Assembly (NCBI GenBank): GCA_000310025.1
Contig: FN649732.1
Location: 213,596 to 263,228, forward strand
Direction: 5' to 3'
Length of the DNA: 49,633 nt
Source: Ectocarpus siliculosus
Lineage: Eukaryota; Sar; Phaeophyceae; Ectocarpales; Ectocarpaceae
The notes under the pieces are model-generated. The model was not told the DNA's origin, did no database searches, and saw only the letters and a list, made by a program, of their open reading frames with translations. A program made the position numbers and the translations under genes. The stretch's first letter is position 1, and each line of letters begins with the position of its first letter. Of the stretch, positions 10,827-21,500 are shown piece by piece.

Positions 10827-11990
10827 ATGATGGGGCAAGTTGGAGCCCGAGGAGGCAACATGAGGCGCGGTCGACGCGGCATCCAGATCACCATCAGCAC
10901 CAACAAGGCCGCTCAAGACAACGGAGCGCCCCCGCCGCCGCCACGCCGACGGCGCAGCAGCGGCGGCAGCAGCAGCAGCAGCAACAACAACAACAGTCCG
11001 GTGTCCGCATACGGCGACGGCAGCGGCCACCACGCCTTCGCCTTGTGCACCTCCCCGGACTGCGAGCTTTGCAACGGCAGCGCCGACGAGGACGGCTACG
11101 GCGGCGGCGGCGACTCCGCCTCCTCTCGGCGGCAGGGCTCCTTCTTCCTCCACGACAGCAGCCACGTTATCGCCGCCGCTGCCAACGGCAGCGGCAGCAA
11201 GGGTGAGGACGACGACGCGAAAGCGCACCGGCGGCGGCGGCTCGTCCCTCGCTCCTGCGAGCACTGCCGGATGCCGTACATCCCCAAGAGCGCTGCCGCG
11301 GCTCCGGTGTCGTCGTCAACCTCAGCCGACAACAGTAGCAGCGGGGTTGCGGCGGGCGGCGGCGAGGAGGCTAGTGTCGAGGCGTCGTCTCGTGGAAGTT
11401 CTCGGAGCAGCTGTGGTGGTGCTAGCGCGGGAGCAGGCGTCGTGCTGGAGGGTAGCTTGGCGGGCGGGAGTAGCTTGGGGTCGTTGGCGTCGTCGTTGGC
11501 GGCGAAGACTTCCGACAACGACAACAACAGCAAGAGCGAGAGCGGCAGCTGCGACAAGGGCAAGAAGGAGGGGCCGTTCTCCCCCCTGTCCCAGCTCATC
11601 GGCGACAGGACCGCGCGCCCATCGCCGGCCTCCAGCAGCAGCAGCACCGCCACCTCCCGCCAGAGCAGCACCAACGGCGGCGCGTACAGCAGCAGCTCGG
11701 GCTACCGCGGTAGTAGTAGTGGCGGCTCCAGTAACCGTGGCGACAACACCGATGCCAACAGTGAGGAGGGAAGGTTCTGCTCCGGAGAGTGCAAGATGAG
11801 CTACATGCTCATGAACCCCGCCGCCATCCGTAGGCGGAGGGCGGCGCACGCCGCGCGCATGGCCATGCGCGCCGCCCAGATCGAGGTTAGCATAGAGAGG
11901 TCGAGACGGGTGGCGGAGGAACGGAGGCAAGCGGCACGGCGAGTCGAGTCCACCCCGGGCGGCGGCGGCGGCGGCGGCGGCTGCTGCTAA
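10827..11990 (+). CDS. Ser/Gly-rich protein with split FCS-type zinc finger
   Basis: A single uninterrupted frame of 387 residues from the first ATG (10827) to TAA. The N-terminus is basic (MRRGRRG). A first Cys cluster, CTSPDCELC, lies at residues 74-82. A second, RSCEHCRMPYIP, has Cys at 144 and 147. A third, RFCSGECKMSYMLM, has Cys at 318 and 322. The last two resemble the halves of an FCS-like (FLZ or treble-clef) knuckle, CxxC then FCSxEC, which normally lie 15-20 residues apart. Here 170 residues of Ser, Gly, Ala and Asn separate them. The C-terminus (about 333-373) is an Arg/Ala-rich helix, ending in polyGly and CC. FLZ domains are known as protein-interaction adaptors in plants; the role here is unknown. 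Codons are strongly GC-rich at position three, supporting a real gene. Smaller open frames on both strands across this region are shadows. Confidence 0.75.
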   Translation: MMGQVGARGGNMRRGRRGIQITISTNKAAQDNGAPPPPPRRRRSSGGSSSSSNNNNSPVSAYGDGSGHHAFALCTSPDCELCNGSADEDGYGGGGDSASSRRQGSFFLHDSSHVIAAAANGSGSKGEDDDAKAHRRRRLVPRSCEHCRMPYIPKSAAAAPVSSSTSADNSSSGVAAGGGEEASVEASSRGSSRSSCGGASAGAGVVLEGSLAGGSSLGSLASSLAAKTSDNDNNSKSESGSCDKGKKEGPFSPLSQLIGDRTARPSPASSSSSTATSRQSSTNGGAYSSSSGYRGSSSGGSSNRGDNTDANSEEGRFCSGECKMSYMLMNPAAIRRRRAAHAARMAMRAAQIEVSIERSRRVAEERRQAARRVESTPGGGGGGGGCC

Positions 11991-14850
11991 GGTGGTCGCT
12001 CCACGACGACTCGTTCATTGTGAGATGAGGAGAGGTGAATAGAAGCGAGTCATATGTGCAGCCCTCCCTCCCCCCCCCTGTGATGTCCCGGTCGCGCCCC
12101 CCCCCTGTGAAAGTGGGGGCTCAAAGGGGACATACATGTGTGTGCTGTGTTTCGTGCATGCGCGTTTGGTTCACAGGTGGTGGTTGTCCGAAAATGCTGT
12201 TTCGCTGGCGTGATCTCTTTTTAACTTTTTATTTTTCATTATATTTGCGTGTGTTTGGTCTGTATGTGCGGCGAGAGAGTCTGTTTGGGAAGCGTGTTTT
12301 TGTCCAATCAGTGGTTGGCTTGGGAAGTGCAAGCCGTGCGCGCAGGCCGGCGATGAATTGGGGGGGTGGGGGATAGAAAATTTTGACGGAATAGAAACTG
12401 CTGGCGGGATTCGGATGCCTACGTCGCCCCGGCAAAAAGGGTGTGTGTTGATGTGGAAGTTCCCCTCCGTCTCTCGCCTCCCACCGCCCGCGTGGCGCTG
12501 TGGGCTGGTTGTGGTGAAGCGACTTGGGCGTTGATGTGGAAGTTCCCCTCCGTCTCTCGCCTCCCACCGCCCGCGTGGCGCTGTGGCTGGTTGTGGTGAA
12601 GCGACTTGGGCGCGTCTCCTACCCGGAACGACTTTTGGTTTCAATATCGTGCGTCGCGTACGTTTATGTATATCTAGCGGTGGTGTACACGCGTTTTGTA
12701 TTCAACGCGCAAGATAAATCTGAAGTGCATGCTCGTGGCGTGGTTTGCGTGCGTTTTCTGTATCTACCGGTTCATTTTTTGTTGCTGGGGCGGGGTGTCG
12801 ATTTGTTCTGAGGGCGGGGTGTGTATTATCGGAGTGCGGTTGGTTTATGGACTCGAAGTGGGATGTTGTCTGTATTATATTCGTTGTTGACCCTGGTCCT
12901 CCTCCTCCTCCTCCTCCTCCTCTCGATCAAGAGAGAGAGAGAGAGAGAGACAGAGAGAACAGTTTGTGTAATTCGGTTGGATGTGTGCAAATGGTCAATT
13001 GAAAAAGGGGACCTAGCTGTAGAAGACGTACAGGACAGACAGACAGACAAAGAGAGAGAGATGGAGAGAGAAACCACCTGCTGCTGCAGCTATGTTGTGC
13101 CATAGCTTGTCAGCTGTCGGTGTGACGTTCTTGTCAGAATCTGACACCGGAGGGACGAGGAAATTTTACGCTACGTTTCCTTGCGAACTACAGTAGATGT
13201 GGTGCGAAACACGACTTACTAACTTGGCTGTTTCTCTCTCGTCTGTGTCCTGTTGTCCGTGTAACACGGACCGTTGCGTACGTAGAGTGGATGTTCATAT
13301 GAGGATGCATATTCTCGTTGTTTACACTGGTTTGCCCAGTTAGTTCTTGGAAGCTTATTTGTCTGGTTGCTTTTATATCATCACCTCCCCCGCCTACCAC
13401 GTATCAGTTGTCGCGGCTGGTCATTGGGGAAGCGAACGGCTGGGGACTTGTTGTTTTCTTTACATCCCGTCGGGTGCACGCGTGCCTGCTGTACCCCGTT
13501 CTTGGCTGGTGGTGGATGGATGTGGCGGCGTGTCTGTCGTGTGGCGGTTCTGGCATTTGGACTTGGGGAATCTGTTGTTTTCTTTTTCCCGTGTCCCATG
13601 CCTTCGGTTTTTTTGTCGAATGTCTACTGTTCGTGGAATGATCCGCACGGTTTATTGTCTTCGTGGAGATTGTTTGCAGTGATCGCCGGCTTGAGAGGAC
13701 TAGGAAAAGAGCGAGTGGGTCTCTGGCTCGATCCCCATCTGAGAGAGCCTATTGAGGTGAATGGCGTGCCGTTTCGTCGCCATGGTGGGGCTGACGGATG
13801 TCTGCTCTTTTCGTTCAGGGCTTGGTTGGTTGTGTTGCGAAAGCGTTGGTTGCAGTCGATGCTGCCCGTCCCCGGCGCTTGTTTTCTCGGCCGGTGTTTC
13901 TTTATGGTGCGGCAGCCGGGATTGGTGGTGGGGAGGGGGTGATCGATTCTTTTGCGATCAAAAGGGTGGAGGGCACCACTGCTACACACGATGGCAGGAG
14001 GTCGATCACACATGCCATGCCACGCCACGCCACGCCGTATCTGCGATAGTTTCTACGAAGTATAGAAGCAGTTCTTCTCTGCTGTAGGCAGCTAGCTATG
14101 TAGCATACACACATGTGTTTCCGCTCTCGGTTTGTCATTTTGTTCATTCCCACCTTTATAATGTCCTCTTCGCGCACGCGGCTTTTGGTGCCGAAGGTGT
14201 GTTATCATTCTTGCATGATGATGATGGGATTGTGTGGCCAGTCACTCCGGTGGCGTTTCGGTTTTCTGTGGTATTATTATCTCCTTTTTCATTTCTTTTT
14301 CTCGAAGTATGCGGGAGTGAAGACTCGCGAGTCCCCAACGAGAAGAAAATGATGTTGTTCAAAGTAAATGTGTGGAATGTGGCTGGCTGTGCTTGCTCTG
14401 GGTTAACGGCTATCGGTTCGATTCGAAACCACGTCTGTCTGTCTGTTTATTCTCCTTTGTCTCGGGGAGGGCGGGAATCAAGAGCCTGTAGGATGCTACC
14501 GGTCTTGGGTTGGCCGGTCTCGATTCGACGTGTTTGGTGTGAGACATGGATGGATGGACGGATGGGTGTACTACACGATTGGATGCATGCATACATACAT
14601 CGTGCACGAAAGAAAGTGACGTGTCACATGGAGTCAGTTCTTTTTGGGGTTCGGTTTCCCTCTCGTCGCCGTCGTTCTTCTTCTTCCGTTCGCTCTCTCT
14701 CTGTCGGTCGGTGTGTCTTGTCACTATTATCAACTGTTGCGTTCTTGATGCTGATGGTGGTGTTGCTGGCTGGCGTACAACATGTGGTCGTGGTCGTTCG
14801 ATGGTCTGGTGGGGGGCAGGGAGGGGTAATGTTGTTTGATGTTTTCTAGG
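11991..14850 (+). other. Long G+T-rich 3' flank of the finger gene
   Basis: The plus strand is conspicuously rich in G and T throughout, with no gene I can support. A 244-codon frame at 14115-14849 has the Val, Trp, Cys, Leu and Gly bias expected from such composition and no domain. Brown algal genes are known for long 3' UTRs, so this may be transcribed with the upstream gene. It contains an 83 bp duplication and GA, CCT and CAGA microsatellites at 12896-13060. Confidence 0.45.
12447..12612 (+). repeat. 83 bp tandem duplication
   Basis: Two adjacent near-identical copies, 12447-12529 and 12530-12612. Both begin GTTGATGTGGAAGTTCC, and one G is missing in the second copy (GTGGCTGG against GTGGGCTGG). 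This suggests a very recent duplication. Confidence 0.9.
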
Positions 14851-15352
14851 GTGTGTCACTAACGCGCGCGCGTGCGTGTGTGCATAACGACGGCATTAAA
14901 GAACAAAAGAAAAAAAAACGAAAAAAAGAGGGCGTGTTGGTTAGGCCAACGCGATCGACCATTTGGCCGAAGTCAACACAACACAACACGCGTGCGTCTA
15001 AATACGGTATATATTTATGTGCCGCTAGTCACGAGGGAGTGTGCAGTGAGGTCAACCGATTGGCGTTGATTGACCAAAATACAATGCAAAGAGCGCATCA
15101 TGTTTGCCGTACGCGCCAGCCAGCCAACCATTCGATGTTGGCTTCATTAGGAAAAATATCATCCCACAGACGAAATTACAAGCCAGCCTCAGGAAAAATT
15201 AAGAGGCTGCAAAAAAAAGTGGTGTCGCGTGTTGTACATATCCCTCTCCTGTATGACCCCCCCCCGGCTGGTGCGTCAAAGGTACACACCTCGCCTCCGA
15301 TTGAACACATTCATGCATGTACACCGATCGATAACGGTGCGAAAAGAAAGAT

Positions 15353-15410
15353 CCCGTTCGACTGCTGTGGGTGGTATATCTCGAATGAATGGGTAGTCTT
15401 TCTGTGTGTA
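15353..15410 (-). repeat. Dispersed hairpin repeat copy (reverse)
   Basis: Reverse complement of the 6571 copy, with CCCGTTCGACTG at one end and CGAATGAATGGGTAGTC at the other. It lies about 110 bases before the A-tailed element copy at 15524. Confidence 0.65.
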
Positions 15411-15523
15411 TTTTCCTTCTTTTTTTTTTCTGATATTTTCCGAATAAAAGGTGCTCTTGTTGAGCCTGTTACCCGCAGGGGAGATGTCCCTATATGCTGT
15501 CTGGGAAACCGTAGACACAGGTA

Positions 15524-15614
15524 CTTTCTGACGCTATGAATTCATTGCTAATCTGTCTCAGACTCTTTTCTATGATAGAGATGGATTCGTTGTGTCATAT
15601 TAAGAAAAAAAAAA
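15524..15614 (+). repeat. A-tailed dispersed element, copy 2
   Basis: Begins TTTCTGACGCTATGAATT and ends in AAGAAAAAAAAAAAAA. It is nearly identical to the copy at 5728. Confidence 0.7.
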
Positions 15615-15835
15615 AAAAGGTGCTCCACTCATGGATGGATGCGGTAGATTCCGTACCGGTTCGTAGCATGTTTCCTACATCGGGAACACTTTCCACTTTC
15701 CTAGAACGGTTCTTCTCAGGAACGGCCTCCGTAAGAGTCATCGAAAATAAACAGAGTCCCAGAACGCTTCTTCCAGAACAAGGCTTTTCTTCTGAAAGAA
15801 CGGTAGGTATTTGGTTCCCGGACGGTTCCCGACTA

Positions 15836-15844
15836 CTACTACTG

Positions 15845-15877
<33 letters not shown>

Positions 15878-15878
15878 T
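15836..15878 (+). repeat. CTA trinucleotide repeat
   Basis: About fourteen ACT/CTA units with one G substitution, in gene-free sequence. Confidence 0.9.
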
Positions 15879-16065
15879 AATACTACTACTTCCTATAGTT
15901 TTAGTATTATTAACGTTCTGTGTGGTTTCGTCGACGAAAATGCTGACGACCAGGGAGATCGCACGCCCCCCTCTGGAGCTGACTCTGTTTCCGGCCAAGT
16001 TCCGCAATAACATACAACACAGTTCTTCGTATTTGTTAGTTATAAGCGCCACAACTCCTCTTGGT

Positions 16066-16790
16066 GCCCCATGAGATCCCATGGGGTATATATGACATGT
16101 TCTCTCATGGGCAGTCATGGGCAGGCATGGTTGCCCATGGGCAACCGTGGGCAACCTTGGGCAACCATGGGCGACCAACCATGGCAACCAATCTCACTAG
16201 ATAAATCTCGCCTGTCACGCCACATTCATGACCAAAGGGTATTATAAAAGTCTGCAGTGGGACACCACTCACTCATGGCCACATTTATTTATTTCAAATC
16301 AAACTTTTTTTGTTTTGTGACGTTCGTCTTTTCCGAAAACTCTCATGGGGCGCCATGAGGAACCATGAGGCACCATGGGGCCTCGTGGAGCACGAGAAGT
16401 GAGGTTTCGGAACCAACCTCTCGTGAACGCTCATGGTGCCCCATGTGAGATTTTATTAAGGTACAACGTTTCCTTTTTCATATTTATTTGCACTTTTTTC
16501 CTTGCGCCCGCCCATGGTTGGATGCCCGTCGTGCGGTCCATGGTGTATCACGAGATTCTACGAATTCTTTCAATCATTATTAATAATATGGGACACGTTG
16601 TCTCATGGTGCCCTATGGGGAGCCATGCAAAAAGGCCCATCCATGCGATTGCCCATGGGGACCCACATGGGATGACATGGGCAAGTTGTAATGGGGGGTC
16701 TCATGGGGCCCCATGAGGTCCCATTAGATTATTCTCATGGGCGACCATGAGACCTCATGGTGGGACATGGTGGGACATGGTGCCCCAAGA
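16066..16790. repeat. Dense CATGG/CCATG palindrome array
   Basis: Over about 700 bases, CATGG, CCATG and CCATGGG recur dozens of times. At 16110-16200 the motif is the near-tandem CCATGGGCAACC. Elsewhere it is CATGAGG, CATGGGGC and CATGGTGCC in both orientations. Ordinary AT-rich segments of 50-150 bases break it into blocks at 16066-16200, 16340-16445, 16595-16710 and 16735-16790. No coding frame or terminal repeats are seen. Confidence 0.8.
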
Positions 16791-17254
16791 AACGTCTCTT
16801 CTTTCGCTTTTTTTTCTCATTTTACCCAGTAATAATAATAATGTTGATCTTTGTAAGCGCCCCACTTTTGGCAATAATAATGAAGAAATTGAGCCTAAAA
16901 AGAGTCAAAATCTAATGAACTTGCGCACCATTTGTGATGAATGGGGAACACCATCATCTAGCACGACCCTCTACATTGATTGTTCTTTGACCACACCCAA
17001 GTAAATAACCAAACAATATTTTTCCGTGGGGGGCGCGTTCTGTAACACTGATGACAATCAATGAGAAAAATGAAACAACACTAATAATTAAAAGTGCTCT
17101 CGATGAAAATTAACTATCCGGTCCAGGCAGCTCCTCCTCCTGTAGATACACCACGTGACACAGATACAAACAGCCTGGTTATTTTTGTCCTGGGCGTGTG
17201 CAATTGTTTCGTCTTGCCGCGGCACGACCAAAAGCTTACTCTCACCAGAGAGAT

Positions 17255-17491
17255 TTATTGATTGGCGGTTCCGAATATGTCGGTGTTGGGACCATCTTAT
17301 CGAGATCTTTCCGAAAAAGAGCGATTTACAAGTAGATAGATAGATAGGTTGTCATCCTCTTCTTCTTCGTGGAATGGACCGCGTAGCACGGATTGAATAC
17401 TTTATCCCCGTAGACTACGTGGAATAGTCGAACTCTGAAAATCGGGCGGACAGGGAGGGTGGTATTTTGTGTCACCTACTGCTGTAGTCAC
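17255..17491 (+). repeat. Degraded inverted-repeat element, copy A
   Basis: The centre GGTGTTGGGACCATCTTATC then GAGATCTTTCC, and the right arm GTCGAACTCTGAAAATCGG, match the elements at 18066 and 33400. The left arm is poorly preserved. Confidence 0.55.
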
Positions 17492-18065
17492 TCGGGCGAT
17501 TAGTTTCTTCCAGCCGCTGGCTGTGTAGCTGGTTGGTGCTTGTGATGATATTGGCTGTGGTCACAGGTGTTATCAGTCCATGTGTAACGAGATTTTTGCG
17601 GAAAGAGGGAGACTGGTACCATCCAGAGATCCAGAGGGCGATACTTGGGGCAAGATCGTGGTGGCGTCGTCAACCGGTCTTGGCTGTAATTGCGCCGCAT
17701 TTACGTAGATCCGTGTCTAGACTGAAGGGAGGGCAGTGTCAGCCCCCTCTTATCTGTCACAATCCCAGCGATCAACGAGCAAATCTACCACAACCATCAA
17801 AGTGAGTCCCCAACTCTTGCTCCTCTACGATGGTCGGGTCCGCCCCATATCGCAATCGCATTGCATTGGGAATTGTTGCTGTTTTTTGTGCTCTCCCCCG
17901 ATCATGCATGGTGCCATAGCACGGCTAATCAAAAGCACAGACACCGGGCCCGTTCCATCGACGTGGGAAAGTCCACTCAAGACCTACTGTATGTACCACT
18001 CATGCTGAACTCTGTACTACTCTCTGGTCTGCGCTCAGCAGCAAGCGTGGTACGATAGACATGAG

Positions 18066-18301
18066 TACCGTCCGTAGGTTTCATAAGATATCACACCCCC
18101 TGGACCGATTTTCGAAGCTTGATACTGTACCTCGGCAGGAAAAACAGCAGTGACGGTGTCAGAAATGGCGGCGTTGGAATCGTCTCGTCGAGAGCTTTCG
18201 GAAAATGTGTACTTCAATTTCGGCATCGTCTTCGTCATGGAGTAGTCGAGCTTTGAAAATCGGTCCAGGGAATGTGAAATTTTATGCAACCTACGGTACA
18301 G
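18066..18301 (+). mobile_element. MITE-like element, copy B
   Basis: Imperfect terminal inverted repeats of about 55 bases. The left arm has CGTAGGTTTCATAAGATATC and CTGGACCGATTTTCGAAGC. The right arm reverse-complements to CGTAGGTTGCATAAAATTTC and CTGGACCGATTTTCAAAGC. The centre (GGCGGCGTTGGAATCGTCTC, then GTCGAGAGCTTTC) matches the elements at 17255 and 33400. There is no open frame, so this is a non-autonomous DNA transposon relic. Confidence 0.7.
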
Positions 18302-18565
18302 TAGTAGACCGTAGACCGAATGCTTCTACGGAACCCCCACGATTCGGTACGGAGCATGTTGAGCAGCAAGCCCCCGCCCACCGGGGCTACGCTATTTTAC
18401 GCGCGAAGATGTTGTAAAAGGGCGTGCATCCGACCCTGCACACCATGAACAACAGAATTCCGCAGAGCTAGAGGCGGAGTGGACACAACTGACAACCGAA
18501 GTCCGCGCGGGCAAGATCGGTCCAAGTTCGAAGTGGTGGCAGCATCCGTATCTTCATAATCATCG

Positions 18566-21500
18566 ATGGATGACCAGTACGACGAGCAGGCGCAGACGCC
18601 CGCTGACAGCGACAAGGGTGCCGCCGCTGCGGTTGATGCTACTACTGCTGCCGCCTCGTCATCTTTGTTGAAGTGGTCCGACAAACAGTTCCACATCCTC
18701 ACCGGTGGCGGCGTCTCTTCCAAGTGCGTTCTTGCGTGTGTAAGCATCCAACCAGTAGTAGCGCAGCAGGTCCGCAGAAGAGGCTCGTATGCATCAACTT
18801 TGCCACACCAAGCGAGATACCACCCCGCTGCATATGCGTAGGAAACCGCCATTTGATACCCCTTGTCTTTGATTTCTAACAATGGGGTGATCTATCACGC
18901 CCGTTGCATGAGATGTAGAAATGAGATGCATTGCCAGTACGCCGCGCTCTCTGTCTGTGCTACATTCTCTGGGCGACATTTAGTATCCGATGTGATAACG
19001 ACAGTGGTATTGGATGCGGTTTATCGGCCAGTAACCTGTTTGGATTGAATTCAAGTTGTTTCCTTTCAAGGTGTGGTGTCTCGACGTGTGAAGTGCAATG
19101 GTGCTGCGCCCAATCTCTTTCCCTGAGGAGTTGGATACCGAGGGACTAAAAATTAGGGCAATAGTTTCGGGACGTCAAACTCTACTGGCGAAGAAAGATT
19201 AGTGTTGACCTCCGTTCTCCTGGGCGGTGCAGTATCAATGGAGGTGCGATCTTCAGGCGGCGTTGCGTTATGCGGCTGCCGTGCCCAACATGAACCGTGT
19301 GGCTTGACACGTGTCACGATACGCACAGCAGTTAACAGACACACGTACAGCCCTGAAGTTGATCCGATACACTCGTCCTCACAGCTCTGCTTGGTCTGTG
19401 TACCATGGAATAATTCGATTGGTATCCCGGTTGTTTGTCTGAGTGAGATATAACGCCTCTCCTATGTTTCAGGTGGTATCGAGGACCTCGCTTCCCGTTC
19501 TCCCAGGAGGAGCTGCCGCACTTTCACAAGGCAAGGGCGACCACCCACGAGGCCTTCTCGCTGTGGCATAACCAGGTGAAGCCATGAACACGTGCTGCTG
19601 CTCCTGTGCGAGCTGCTGCACCACTTGCTGGGCGGGAGTTCGACGAGCGAGCTTCGGTTCAGACCATCCTCGCTGAAAACTTCCATGCGTTGTAGCCTAC
19701 ACTACAGCGCATCCACAAACGAAATCTCCCGCGGTGGCACGGTACACGCGACGTGGAGATGTGAGACCGTCTTCCAATGCGAAATACCTCAAAGGGAAGT
19801 GTTTCCCACAGGCTAGGACATGTCATGGCTATTATCAAGAAGAGACCAGCTCAGCTCCCTCGCCTTCGCCGTCTTGAACTCCGCGAAATTTACCCAACCT
19901 TCAACAACCAACAAGGGGACTGGATGTGGAGCAGAGATTGCTGGGGCGTGGAAGCGGCCGCTGTTTGTGGGAGGCTGGACACATTCGGATGATGCGGCGG
20001 AACCTGCGTCACGCTCCTCATCTTCACCGCCCATTGGACAGGTCGGATGTCGGATCCCGCCCCTCCCGCAGATGCACTTCACCCTTGCCTGCCCCTTGTT
20101 GGCGACTGTTCCCTCGCGCCCCTTTCTCGACAACCAGAAAGTTGCACGGTACCTGATTGCTTGCCCTTCGCGAGAGAATACATCGTTAAGAAAATCGTGT
20201 CTTCCGGAGAGTATTACAGATGCGTCGATCTTGATTATGTTGAACAACCCAGCAGGTACCGACCGGAAGGGTTGTCTTAGGACTGTTAGCCTGGAGCTGT
20301 TCGTCTCATTTGTAAAAGCAGGTCAAGCTGCTTGACTTGTTGCACCTCGCAGCGTTGGATTCGAACCCCCTTGTGGTGTACAGGTGCCATATCCAATGTG
20401 TTTTTGTGTTTATTTGCCCAACTGTCTAACCCTAACCCTAGCCTAACTGTCTTTCCCTCTGAAAAATAAATGACCCCGATTCCTCCCTTTCCCACACCAC
20501 AGGAGGGCGAGACCACCTTCAACCTTCAGACTCCTTCCGTCTTCATCGACATCAGGGTGCCCAAGGCAGCGGCTGCGCTGCTGGGACACCACCGGAGTTT
20601 CCACACCATGACGGTACGATCAACGAAACAACGAGCGACACGGGAAGGATAATGCTCTCTGTTGCCTTAGGGCGGCACGGCGTCCATATTTTCTCAAGGC
20701 AGATGGTTGTCCAAATATTTCTTGGCTTCCGGAGAAATGATAGATATCTCGTCGGGAGTGGAGATCAGTCTAGAGCTACCCGCTATGTTGGGTGAGGTTC
20801 TGGCTCTGCTTGGTTATCACTGCATATATACCCCTTGTCACGGCGAGGGTAGTACTCGCTGAAGAGACTTCAGCACAACCCTATCGACTGTGGTTACATC
20901 TCGAACGGGTAGTCGTTCTGTGTTTCTATGTATATTTTCAATAAATAAAAAAGTCGGGTGGGGTCGAGCGTTGGTAAGTCAGTTATTGTTTGTGATGTCC
21001 CGCATCACGCTTGCGCAGTGTGTGCATGCCGTCGGCTACATCGAGAGCGCAGTTGAGCATCGCCCGCTTTTGAACGAGCTAGACAAAGCGATTTTTGTTC
21101 TTCAGCGAGGCACCTGACAGAGGGGAGGCAACTGAGACATGCTTCAAGGCTCCAGGAAGAGGTTCCTGAGCAGGGCTCGGATGTGGTGCTCCGATCTTTC
21201 CTTGTTGTTACCCGACCGCTGACCCAGGAACGGCCGGTTTCTCACGTCATGTCGTAGTACCTGGGAACTTTCCAAGGGTGCCGCCTGTAAGATTTCTAAG
21301 TTTGGGGTAGGGTTTTGGGAAGTACTTATTGAATATAGCCCTCCATGGTAAAACTCGGGTATTCGAGCTTGTCGTACAGCCTTCAACAGAAAAAAACGGA
21401 TTTCGTCATATTAATGTATTCAGCTCTATACCCGTACACGCACCCCGGTATTTTCTTCAAAGGGTTTTTATCCCATGTGTTTAACCCTATTTTTCCGGGT

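Noticed and set aside
10716-11930. Long minus-strand frames opposite the Ser/Gly-rich gene
   Set aside because: They are shadows caused by GC-rich third positions on the plus strand, and they lack the Cys motifs.
14115-14849. A 244-codon open frame on the plus strand
   Set aside because: Its composition follows the G+T bias of the whole 12.0-14.85 kb block. It has no domain, no splice partner and no codon-position pattern.
16066-16790. CRISPR-like array
   Set aside because: The repeated core is only about five to ten bases with irregular spacing in a eukaryotic context, and there is no repeat-spacer structure.
20994-21116. Frame encoding MSRITLAQCVHAVGYIESAV inside an intron of the 18566-24158 gene
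   Set aside because: Codon use is plausible, but the flanking motif blocks join correctly without it and it lacks a convincing acceptor.
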